Assembly (NCBI GenBank): GCA_937926555.1
Contig: CALAZX010000126.1
Span: forward strand, 1-5,161
DNA from: an uncultured Negativicutes bacterium
GTDB lineage: Bacteria; Bacillota; Negativicutes; Acidaminococcales; Acidaminococcaceae
Direction of reading: 5' to 3'
DNA length: 5,161 bases
Part shown: positions 1-5,161 of the stretch, piece by piece
Layout: each line of letters opens with the position of its first letter
How positions within the stretch are numbered: position 1 is the first letter of the stretch
The notes under the pieces: generated by a model
Database searches by the model: none
Seen by the model: the letters and a program-made list of their open reading frames with translations, nothing else
What the model was told of the DNA's origin: nothing
Position numbers and translations under genes: made by a program

Positions 1-974
1 ACGCCCGCGGCCGCGCCGGCGGGTATCACGATGGTCCGGTCGTTCTCCGCCTCACGGGGTTCCTCCCCGGTGAGGTTGCCGGTATGGTTCTCCGTCAGGC
101 TGGCCGCCCGGGAGAGAGGCATGGAATCGTCCACATAGGTGTGGTTCCCGGCATAGAGGTTCTTCTTGGCCTCCACCAGGTCCTGGCAGAACTGTCCTGC
201 CGTCTGGTACCGGTCGCCCAGCTTCTTGGCCAGGGCCCGGTCGATGATTTTCTGCAGCTCATCGGGGGCTTCCGGCCAGAATGTCTTCAGCGGAGGCGCC
301 TGGGCGTCCAGCTGCTTGCGGATGATGGCCAGGGGGCTGTCACCCTCGAAGGGGACATGTCCCGTCAGCATCTCATAGAGCACAATCCCCAGGGGGTACA
401 GGTCGGACTGGGCCGTCACCTGGAGCCCCTCGGCCTGCTCGGGGGAGATGTACCGCACGGACCCCACCAGGGATGTGGTGTAGGCCATGGTCTCGTTGGA
501 GACGATCTTGGAGATGCCGAAATCCACAATCTTCGGCACCATGTTCTCCGTCAGGATGATGTTCTGGGGTTTGATGTCACAGTGGATGATGTTGTGCTTG
601 TGGGCGTGCTCCAGGGCCGATGCCAGCTGCACCGCCAGGGCCAGCGCCAGGGAGGGATGGAGGCTTCCGTGCTCCTCCTCGAAGACCTTCAGGGTCACCC
701 CTTCCACGTATTCCATGACGATATAGGCCATGGAGTCCTCCTCGCAGACATCATAGATATTGATGATGGAGGGATGGATCAGACGGGCTGCGGAACGTGC
801 CTCCCGCCGGAACTGGTTCAGCTGTTTCTTGTCCCGTGCGAAACGGTCGCGCAGTATCTTCACTGCCACCTTCCGTTCCAGCAGGACGTCTTTCGCCAGA
901 TACACTTCCGCCATGCCGCCGAAACCGATGGGTTTCAGAATCTCGTAGCGTCCTTGCAAAATCTTACCGACCAT
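1..974 (-). CDS. prkC: PrkC/PknB-type Ser/Thr protein kinase, C-terminally truncated by the contig edge
   Basis: Hanks-type kinase that phosphorylates Ser/Thr residues of proteins; family members are usually membrane-anchored with extracellular PASTA repeats that sense muropeptides. Reading from ATG at 974, 324 codons are open with no stop before base 1. Visible elements: glycine-rich loop G17-F-G-G-M-A-E-V, VAVK with Lys39, alpha-C Glu58, catalytic loop HCDIKPQN at 131-138 (Asp133, Asn138), DFG at 151-153, a Thr/Ser-rich activation segment 159-172, SPEQ at 177-180, SDLYPLG at 190-196, and the late conserved Arg255. The kinase domain ends near residue 268 and is followed by a polar juxtamembrane stretch. 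Transmembrane and PASTA parts are not in view, so PASTA membership is inferred from context. Start choice: AAGGAGG lies 9 nt upstream, and the start overlaps the phosphatase end by 11 nt, suggesting translational coupling. Odd points: HCD replaces the usual HRD, and Pro194 stands where Ser is usual; each is one base away from the common codon. Confidence 0.95.
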   Translation of the reverse strand, partial: MVGKILQGRYEILKPIGFGGMAEVYLAKDVLLERKVAVKILRDRFARDKKQLNQFRREARSAARLIHPSIINIYDVCEEDSMAYIVMEYVEGVTLKVFEEEHGSLHPSLALALAVQLASALEHAHKHNIIHCDIKPQNIILTENMVPKIVDFGISKIVSNETMAYTTSLVGSVRYISPEQAEGLQVTAQSDLYPLGIVLYEMLTGHVPFEGDSPLAIIRKQLDAQAPPLKTFWPEAPDELQKIIDRALAKKLGDRYQTAGQFCQDLVEAKKNLYAGNHTYVDDSMPLSRAASLTENHTGNLTGEEPREAENDRTIVIPAGAAAG

Positions 975-1749
975 GGCGTTCTCCCTCCTTCTCTTCCTCG
1001 ATTCTACCGTCTATCCGCACCAGGATAAAGGTGATATTGTCCTTGCCGCCCCGTTCCAGGGCTTCTTCCATGAGGCGGTCCGCCGCCTCCTCCAGAGGAT
1101 GTGCCAGCAGGATCGCTTCCATCTCCTCGTCCCGGACCATGTCCGAGAGGCCATCACTGCAGATCAGCAGCAGGTCGTCCTGTTCCAGCTCGCGGGTGAA
1201 CACGTCCCCCGCCACCTCTTTCTCCACGCCGACACCCCGTGTCAGCATGTTCCGCCGGGGATGGGTCAGGGCCTCCTCCCGGGAGATCTCCCCTTTGTCC
1301 ACCAGCTCCTCCACGAAGGAGTGGTCCCGGGTGACCTGCTCCAGTCTCCCCTGCCGCAGCAGGTAGAGCCGGCTGTCGCCGATGTTGAAGATGTGTGCCT
1401 CACCGATTGCAGAAGAGGCGGCGTCCGCCGCCGGATCGGTCAGGTACACGCCTGTCAGCGTGGTGCCCATGCCCTCGTAGTCTTTCTCCTTCAGGGACAT
1501 GGCGTAGATGCGCCGGTTGGCCGCCCGCATCATCTCGTGGAGCCTGCTGTCCAGCGCCTCCCCGCGCAATGCGGGGAACGAGCCCTGATAGGCTTTCAGC
1601 TCCTCCAGGGCCTCCTTGCTGGCAACCTCGCCGGCGTTGTAGCCGCCCATGCCGTCCGCGATGGCAAACAGCCGGGGCGGGCAGACCAGGAGACTGTCCT
1701 CGTTGTTGGGCCGGACTTTGCCGATATCCGTTCTTGTGGTCACTTCCAT
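964..1749 (-). CDS. prpC: PP2C-family (PPM) protein Ser/Thr phosphatase
   Basis: Metal-dependent phosphatase expected to reverse phosphorylation by the adjacent kinase; cytosolic, 261 aa, close to the usual family length of about 240-260. Motifs in order: R13-x-x-N-E-D (13-18), ADGMGG at 31-36 with metal ligand Asp32, GMGTT at 93-97, GDSR at 124-127, DHS at 142-144, HPRRNMLTRGVG at 163-174, CSDGL at 197-201 with metal ligand Asp199, and GGKDNIT at 234-240 with metal ligand Asp237. All expected metal ligands are present, so the enzyme should be active. There is no signal peptide or membrane segment; the C-terminus is charged (EEEKEGERHGR). Start choice: the frame is open upstream to an ATG at 1794, but the ATG at 1749 has GGAGG 7 nt upstream and gives the family-typical N-terminus (MEVTTRTDIGKVRPNNED), so the longer form is rejected. 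Its TAA (964-966) overlaps the kinase start. The equivalent gene is called prpC or stp in other Bacillota. Confidence 0.96.
   Translation of the reverse strand: MEVTTRTDIGKVRPNNEDSLLVCPPRLFAIADGMGGYNAGEVASKEALEELKAYQGSFPALRGEALDSRLHEMMRAANRRIYAMSLKEKDYEGMGTTLTGVYLTDPAADAASSAIGEAHIFNIGDSRLYLLRQGRLEQVTRDHSFVEELVDKGEISREEALTHPRRNMLTRGVGVEKEVAGDVFTRELEQDDLLLICSDGLSDMVRDEEMEAILLAHPLEEAADRLMEEALERGGKDNITFILVRIDGRIEEEKEGERHGR
984..989 (-). promoter_or_regulatory. Shine-Dalgarno site of the kinase gene
   Basis: On the minus strand the sequence reads AAGGAGGGAG (981-990), with the AGGAGG core at 984-989 and a 9-nt spacer to the ATG at 974. It lies inside the end of the phosphatase gene and fixes the kinase start. 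Confidence 0.85.
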
Positions 1750-1756
1750 CGTTTTT

Positions 1757-1761
1757 CCTCC
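1757..1761 (-). promoter_or_regulatory. Shine-Dalgarno site of the phosphatase gene
   Basis: GGAGG on the minus strand, 7 nt from the ATG at 1749. It decides the start against the in-frame ATG at 1794. Confidence 0.8.
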
Positions 1762-1846
1762 ATCCGTTCCGGCAGGGCCATCCCAGCCGGCCATTTCCCG
1801 GACATCCTGCCGGGTCTATCTCATGAGGCGCCCAATGCCTTTCCCG

Positions 1847-1864
1847 CTGCGGTTTCTCCCGCAG
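1847..1864 (-). repeat. Small inverted repeat (6-bp stem, 6-nt loop)
   Basis: The minus strand reads CTGCGG-GAGAAA-CCGCAG, a perfect 6-bp stem about 100 nt before the prpC start. No U-tract follows, so it is not an intrinsic terminator. Its core GGGAGAAACCGCAG recurs with one base deleted in the hairpin at 1917-1947. Confidence 0.55.
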
Positions 1865-1916
1865 GGCACCCCGTACTGCCTGTCATGCCTGTCCGGATGC
1901 CGTCAGACATCCCGTA

Positions 1917-1947
1917 TTCCCCCTGCGGTTCTCCCGGGTCAGGGGAA
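1917..1947 (-). repeat. Imperfect hairpin just downstream of rlmN
   Basis: The minus strand has TTCCCCTG (1940-1947) pairing with CAGGGGGAA (1917-1925) with one bulged G, and an inner CGG/CCG pairing (1934-1936 with 1926-1928) around a GAGAA loop, separated by a 3-nt bulge. It begins 24 nt after the rlmN stop. There is no U-run after it, so a role in RNA stability or processing is more plausible than termination; that role is inference only. Confidence 0.5.
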
Positions 1948-1971
1948 ACGTCGCATTTCTCCGGACTCGCC

Positions 1972-3039
1972 TCAGCGCTCCGCGGGTTTTCTCCCGCCCT
2001 TGGCGAAATCCGCCCGGAGCTGGCCGCAGGCCGCATTGATATCCTGTCCCATCTCCTTGCGGACCGTGGCGTTGATGCGCCGTTTCTGCAGCTGCTGCAG
2101 GAACCGGTCCACCTGTTTCTTCGAGGGCCGGAAGAAGCCTTTCTCCGGCACCGGGTTCACAGGGATCAGGTTGACGCTGGCGTTCTTGAACCGGAGGAAC
2201 TCCGCCAGCAGTTCCGCATCCTCCAGGCTATCGTTCTTGTCCGCCAGCAGGATGTACTCGTAGGTCACCTGCCGGCCGGTCTTCTCCGCATAGCCCTCCG
2301 CCGCCTTGATCACGTCCAGGAAGGGATACCCCTTGTTCACCGGCATCAGTTCCGTCCGGAGCTCCTGCCGCACGGCATGGAGGGAGATGGCCAGGTTGAT
2401 GGGCAGTCCCAGGGCCGTCATCCGCTCGATGCCGGGGATGATGCCGCAGGTGCTCACCGTCATGTTCCGGTAGCTCATGTTGGCCACTTCCGGCTGGTGC
2501 AGGAACTGCAGGGCGCCGAACACGGCGTCGAAGTTCAGCATGGGCTCGCCGCTGCCCATGACCACCACACGGCTGACCCGCTCGCCCTTGGGCATGAGCC
2601 GGGCGTTGAAGAAGTACACCTGGGCCAGGATCTCGCCCAGGGTCAGGTTCCGCACCGCCCCGTTGAGGCCGCTGGCGCAGAAAGCGCAGTGCATGTCGCA
2701 GCCGGCCTGGCTGGACACGCAGACGCTGTAGCCGTAGTCGTGGTGCATCAGCACCGTCTCGATGGCGTTGCCGTCGGGCATCTTCAGCAGCAGTTTGGAG
2801 GTGAGCCCGTCGGAGGAGTTCAGCTCCCGCAGGACACCGATCTCCGCCGGCAGGATGGAGAGCCTGCTCTCCAGCAGCTCCCGCTCCGCCTTGCCGATAT
2901 TAGTCATGTCGCTGAAATTGAAGACCGCCTTCTGGTACAGCCAGTCATATATCTGTTTCGCCCGGAACTTCTTGCAGCCCAGCTCTGCCAGCACACGCTG
3001 AAGTTCGGGCAGTTCCAGGCCGAAAATCTCCTGTTTCAT
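1972..3039 (-). CDS. rlmN: Dual-specificity 23S rRNA/tRNA adenine-C2 methyltransferase RlmN
   Basis: Radical-SAM methyl synthase that makes m2A2503 in 23S rRNA and, in characterised homologues, m2A37 in some tRNAs; cytosolic, 355 aa, which is normal for the family. The N-terminal accessory domain (about 1-60) is followed by the radical-SAM core. The [4Fe-4S] ligands are in C114-x3-C118-x2-C121 (CDMHCAFC). Cys107 (SVCVSS) and Cys338 (DINAACGQL) match the two catalytic cysteines known from E. coli as Cys118 and Cys355; the 7-residue spacing from Cys107 to the first cluster ligand is the same as in E. coli. MGSGEP at 161-166 is the SAM-binding GEP motif. Both catalytic cysteines separate it from non-methylating radical-SAM proteins, and the absence of anything Cfr-specific plus the housekeeping context favours RlmN. 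Start choice: ATG 3039 has AAAGGA 7 nt upstream; ATG 3060 in the same frame (7 residues longer) is possible. The gap to the rsmB stop is 26 nt, or 5 nt with the alternative start. The open frame further upstream is an rsmB shadow. Confidence 0.97.
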   Translation of the reverse strand: MKQEIFGLELPELQRVLAELGCKKFRAKQIYDWLYQKAVFNFSDMTNIGKAERELLESRLSILPAEIGVLRELNSSDGLTSKLLLKMPDGNAIETVLMHHDYGYSVCVSSQAGCDMHCAFCASGLNGAVRNLTLGEILAQVYFFNARLMPKGERVSRVVVMGSGEPMLNFDAVFGALQFLHQPEVANMSYRNMTVSTCGIIPGIERMTALGLPINLAISLHAVRQELRTELMPVNKGYPFLDVIKAAEGYAEKTGRQVTYEYILLADKNDSLEDAELLAEFLRFKNASVNLIPVNPVPEKGFFRPSKKQVDRFLQQLQKRRINATVRKEMGQDINAACGQLRADFAKGGRKPAER

Positions 3040-3065
3040 CGTTGTTTCCTTTCCGTCCATCCCGC

Positions 3066-4736
3066 TCATTCCCCTTTCAGGTGGAGCAACGTCAGGTAGA
3101 AACCGTCCACGCCGTCCCGCTGGGGATACAGCTGCAGTTCCCGCACCGGCTTTCCGGTAATCGGGTGGGTGAACTCGGCCTGCTCCCATTCCGGATGGTC
3201 CTTGAGGAACCCTTTCACCAGCAGGGCGTTCTCTCTGTCCTCCATGGTGCAGGTGCTGTACAGCAGCCAGCCGCCCTCTTTCACATAGCGGGTGGCGCAG
3301 TCCAGGATGCGCCGCTGCAGCGGCGGGAACTCCTCCAGGTCCTTGGGGCTCTTGGTCCAGCGGGCCTCCGCCCGGCGCCGCAGCACGCCCAGTCCCGAAC
3401 AGGGGGCGTCCACCAGCACGCGGTCGAACTTCCGGTACCATTCCGGACGGAACCGGGTGCCGTCCTGGAGCTCGGGCCAGATGCATTCCAGCCCCAGCCG
3501 CTCCGCGTTCTCCCGGATCAGTTCCAGTTTATGGGGATAGATGTCGCAGGCGGTGATGTCCCCTCTGTCTCCCATCAGGGCCGCCATATGGGTGGTCTTG
3601 CCGCCGGGGGCGCTGCACATGTCCAGCACTTTCTCACCCGGACGGGGGGCCAGCACTGCCGCCGGCAGCATGGAGCTCTCATCCTGCACATAGAAGCCTT
3701 TGGGGAACTTGCCGAACAGCGGCGCCAGTCCCGGGATCCGGGTGCAGACGATGCCGTCGGGGCTCCAGCGGGAAGGTTCAGCCTCCGCGCCCAGCTCCTC
3801 CAGTCCGGCCAGGACCTGGTCCCGTCCGGTCTCCAGGGTGTTCACCCGCAGGGACAGGGGCGCCGGCTCGTTGTCCCACCGGCACAGTCTCTCCGTCTCC
3901 GCCAGGCCGAACTTCTTCACCCAGCGCTGGATGAGCCATAGGGGATGGTACTCCTTCAGACTCAGCCAGGCCATCTTGCCGGTGATGTCCGGATTGTCCG
4001 GGTTGCCGAAACCGCCGAACCCGGCCAGCCGCTCCTTGTCCCGTACCGCGTTGCGCAGCACGCCGTTGACGAACTTGTCCACGCCCCGGTGGCTGTATTT
4101 CTTGGCCAGGTTCACGCTCTCGTTGCAGGCGGCGGAGTCGGGAATCCGCTCCAGGAAGAAGATCTGGTACATGCCCAGGTAGAGGATGTTCCGCACCATG
4201 GGCTCCAGCTTCTCCACCGGCTGCCGCTCGCTGAGCTTCTGCCGCATGAGCCACTCCAGGGTGCCCTTGGCCTTCACGGCGCCGTTGACCAGCTCCGTGG
4301 CGAAACGCCGCTCCTGGGGGTCCAGGGGATACTTCTTCCGGGCCTGGTTCAGGGCGATGGCGGTGTAGGCGCCGTTCTCCCAGATGTCATGCAGCACCAG
4401 GAGCGCCAGCTCCCTGCCGTTCACAGGCATGGGAAAATCCCCGGCCGGTCTTCTCCCGCCCGCCGGGGTGTTCCTCCGGTCCCCTCTCCGCTGTCCGCCT
4501 CCGTTCCGGGAGGAGAACCCGCGGGAGGTGCCGCCGTTCCGTTTCTCGTGATTCCGGTTCCCGTTTCCGCGGGTCCCGTCACCGTATTTTCTGTTGCCAT
4601 ATTTTCTGTCGCCGTTCCCGCTGCCGGAGGTTCCTTCCGGGCGGTGGCCGAAGCTCCGCTTGCCACGTGCTTCGCCGGTCTTGCCGCTGCTTGTGTTTTC
4701 CTGTCTCAAATTATCTCTCCCGTTCTTCTCAGGCAT
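3066..4736 (-). CDS. rsmB: 16S rRNA (cytosine-967-C5)-methyltransferase RsmB with a Gly/Arg/Asn-rich N-terminal extension
   Basis: SAM-dependent enzyme expected to make m5C967 in 16S rRNA. The 556-aa reading has three parts: a low-complexity basic segment (1-103), a NusB-like RNA-binding domain (about 107-237) and the Fmu/NOL1-type methyltransferase domain (about 265-556). Motifs: VLDMCSAPGGKT (SAM binding, 370-381), DAPCSG with Cys446 (motif IV) and STCT with Cys496, the expected nucleophile (motif VI). The NusB domain favours RsmB over RsmF or other m5C enzymes. Family members are usually about 430-450 aa, so the first 100 residues are extra: rich in Gly, Arg and Asn, with repeats such as DRKYG/NRKYG, and with AGA codons that are rare in the rest of the gene. 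Start choice: ATG 4736 has GAGG 9 nt upstream and overlaps the DUF116 stop by 8 nt, as expected for coupling. ATG 4430, giving a family-like 454 aa, is the main alternative but would leave a gap of about 300 nt. ATG 4745 is a third, less likely start. Confidence 0.93.
   Translation of the reverse strand: MPEKNGRDNLRQENTSSGKTGEARGKRSFGHRPEGTSGSGNGDRKYGNRKYGDGTRGNGNRNHEKRNGGTSRGFSSRNGGGQRRGDRRNTPAGGRRPAGDFPMPVNGRELALLVLHDIWENGAYTAIALNQARKKYPLDPQERRFATELVNGAVKAKGTLEWLMRQKLSERQPVEKLEPMVRNILYLGMYQIFFLERIPDSAACNESVNLAKKYSHRGVDKFVNGVLRNAVRDKERLAGFGGFGNPDNPDITGKMAWLSLKEYHPLWLIQRWVKKFGLAETERLCRWDNEPAPLSLRVNTLETGRDQVLAGLEELGAEAEPSRWSPDGIVCTRIPGLAPLFGKFPKGFYVQDESSMLPAAVLAPRPGEKVLDMCSAPGGKTTHMAALMGDRGDITACDIYPHKLELIRENAERLGLECIWPELQDGTRFRPEWYRKFDRVLVDAPCSGLGVLRRRAEARWTKSPKDLEEFPPLQRRILDCATRYVKEGGWLLYSTCTMEDRENALLVKGFLKDHPEWEQAEFTHPITGKPVRELQLYPQRDGVDGFYLTLLHLKGE
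4581..4610 (-). repeat. Two tandem 15-nt units inside the rsmB N-terminal extension
   Basis: The two units encode DRKYG and NRKYG and differ at only three bases (first codon, and the wobble positions of Tyr and Gly). Weaker pentapeptide-like units (DGTRG, NGNRN) follow directly. This is an A/T-richer spot than the surrounding sequence. Confidence 0.75.
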
Positions 4737-5112
4737 CCGCCTCATCCTCGCTGAACATCTTGATGGCCTTCTCCACCTTGGCGATGTCCACCTTGGTGTT
4801 GAAGCAGGGGCCGTAGGGCCGCTCGTTGAAGATGCCGATCACGGGGATGGGGAACACGTCCTGGATACCGCTGGTCAGGTCGCGCTCGCAGGCCACGGCG
4901 ATGATCGCTTTCGGCCGCGCCTTCGCCACCAGCTGGCGGGCCAGGGTACCGCCCGTGGCCACCACCAGGTGCATGTCGTACTTGTGGCACAGTCCCAGCA
5001 GACCGCCCACGCTGCAGCCGCCGCACTGACGGCAGTTCTCCACGTCCCGGGTGATCTTCCGGGGACAGGTGTCCAGCTGCAGGCAGTGGGGGGTGAGGAT
5101 CAGCAGCCGGTT
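4729..5112 (-). CDS. DUF116 family protein, N-terminal part missing
   Basis: Uncharacterised Cys-rich family commonly found beside def/fmt/rsmB in Bacillota; its biochemical role is not established. The C-terminal 127 residues are visible. They begin NRLLILTPHCLQLDTCPRK and carry cysteines at 10, 16, 27, 30, 33 and 42 (counted from the first genomic residue), including NCRQCGGC, a pattern that suggests metal or Fe-S binding by inference. Further on are the ATGGT segment (52-56), ACERDL (74-79), the family-typical GIQDVFPIPVIGIFNERPYGPC (82-103, Cys103) and NTKVD. Position 5043 is an internal GTG that could be mistaken for a start; the conserved PHCLQ motif upstream shows that the gene continues beyond it. 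The gene is cut at 5112, where adapter sequence begins; the frame stays open through the adapter, but those 16 codons are not biological. The stop overlaps the rsmB start by 8 nt. Confidence 0.9.
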   Translation of the reverse strand, partial: NRLLILTPHCLQLDTCPRKITRDVENCRQCGGCSVGGLLGLCHKYDMHLVVATGGTLARQLVAKARPKAIIAVACERDLTSGIQDVFPIPVIGIFNERPYGPCFNTKVDIAKVEKAIKMFSEDEADA

Positions 5113-5161
5113 AGATCGGAAGAGCGTCGTGTAGGGAAAGAGGGTAGATCTCGGTGGTCGC
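5113..5161. other. Untrimmed Illumina TruSeq universal adapter (contamination)
   Basis: The 49 bases from AGATCGGAAGAGC to the end of the window match the reverse complement of the TruSeq universal adapter, with one mismatch (G instead of T at 5143). The genomic sequence therefore ends at about 5112. This is assembly or read contamination, not a biological feature. Confidence 0.98.

Larger units (their letters stand above)
1750..1971 (-). other. 222-nt gap between rlmN and prpC, structured but without an assigned gene
   Basis: This is the only sizeable non-coding stretch in an otherwise tightly packed cluster. On the minus strand it holds a hairpin shortly after the rlmN stop (1917-1947), a 5-bp stem GGATG/CATCC at 1895-1899 and 1908-1912, a near-tandem GACAGGCAT/GACAGGCAG (about 1876-1893), and a perfect 6-bp hairpin at 1847-1864. 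None is followed by a run of U, so no intrinsic terminator is supported. I see no convincing -35/-10 pair for a prpC promoter. A 29-codon frame from ATG 1910 to TGA 1821 has an AGGGGG 8 nt upstream, but its product is low complexity and it is not called a gene. Confidence 0.6.

Noticed and set aside
7..14. GCGGCCGC (NotI site) near the contig start as a possible cloning or vector junction
   Set aside because: The kinase frame runs through it without a break as Ala/Gly codons, and no vector-like sequence adjoins it; it is expected in GC-rich coding DNA.
84..1028. A 314-codon open frame on the plus strand
   Set aside because: It is antisense to the kinase catalytic domain, whose motifs (glycine loop, VAVK, DFG, SPEQ) are unambiguous on the minus strand.
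1750..1794. A 15-residue longer start for the phosphatase (ATG 1794)
   Set aside because: The ATG at 1749 has a well-spaced GGAGG and gives the family-typical N-terminus; the extra residues are not like the family.
1847..1947. Rho-independent terminator after rlmN
   Set aside because: The hairpins are not followed by a U-tract on the transcribed strand.
973..3099. A 708-codon open frame on the plus strand
   Set aside because: It lies antisense to prpC and rlmN, which have full sets of conserved catalytic motifs. Its product is His/Gln/Leu-rich with no recognisable domain, typical of the complement of GC-rich coding sequence.
3040..3486. A 149-residue N-terminal extension of RlmN in the same frame
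   Set aside because: It overlaps the rsmB motif VI region in another frame, has shadow-like composition, and RlmN has a normal 355-aa length from ATG 3039 with its own SD.
3042..4754. Long plus-strand frames (299 and 269 codons)
   Set aside because: They are antisense shadows of rsmB with no recognisable domains and no supporting ribosome binding site.
4729..5043. DUF116 as a complete 104-residue protein starting at GTG 5043
   Set aside because: The conserved PHCLQ and TCP residues lie upstream in the same frame, so the GTG is an internal Val codon and the gene is truncated.

Overview
The window is one end of a GC-rich bacterial contig. All five recognisable genes are on the minus strand, so the direction of transcription runs from high to low coordinates. 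The order is DUF116 protein (5' part missing), rsmB, rlmN, a PP2C-type Ser/Thr phosphatase (prpC/stp), and a Hanks-type Ser/Thr kinase (prkC type, C-terminal part missing). This gene order is a familiar housekeeping cluster of Bacillota, usually lying between def/fmt and rsgA/rpe. The high GC content, strong Shine-Dalgarno sites and clustering point to an anaerobic Bacillota member such as Negativicutes or Clostridia. That assignment is inferred from gene order and protein style, not from a marker search.

Layout. Positions 1-974 hold the complete catalytic domain of the kinase; its frame is still open at base 1, so any transmembrane and PASTA part lies outside. Positions 964-1749 are the phosphatase, overlapping the kinase start by 11 nt. 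Positions 1750-1971 are the only real intergenic gap (222 nt); it has small hairpins and a repeated motif but no convincing promoter or terminator. Positions 1972-3039 are rlmN and 3066-4736 are rsmB, which carries an unusual Gly/Arg/Asn-rich N-terminal extension. Positions 4729-5112 are the C-terminal part of the DUF116 gene, overlapping rsmB by 8 nt.

The last 49 bases (5113-5161) are not genomic. They match the reverse complement of the Illumina TruSeq universal adapter with a single mismatch. The adapter is open in frame with the DUF116 gene and would add a false N-terminal peptide to it if not trimmed.

Together the genes join ribosome maturation (16S m5C967 by RsmB, 23S m2A2503 and tRNA m2A37 by RlmN) to a reversible protein phosphorylation pair (kinase and phosphatase). 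No previously undescribed system is evident. The points most worth a second look are the adapter, the HCD (instead of HRD) catalytic loop of the kinase, the RsmB extension, and the structured rlmN-prpC gap.
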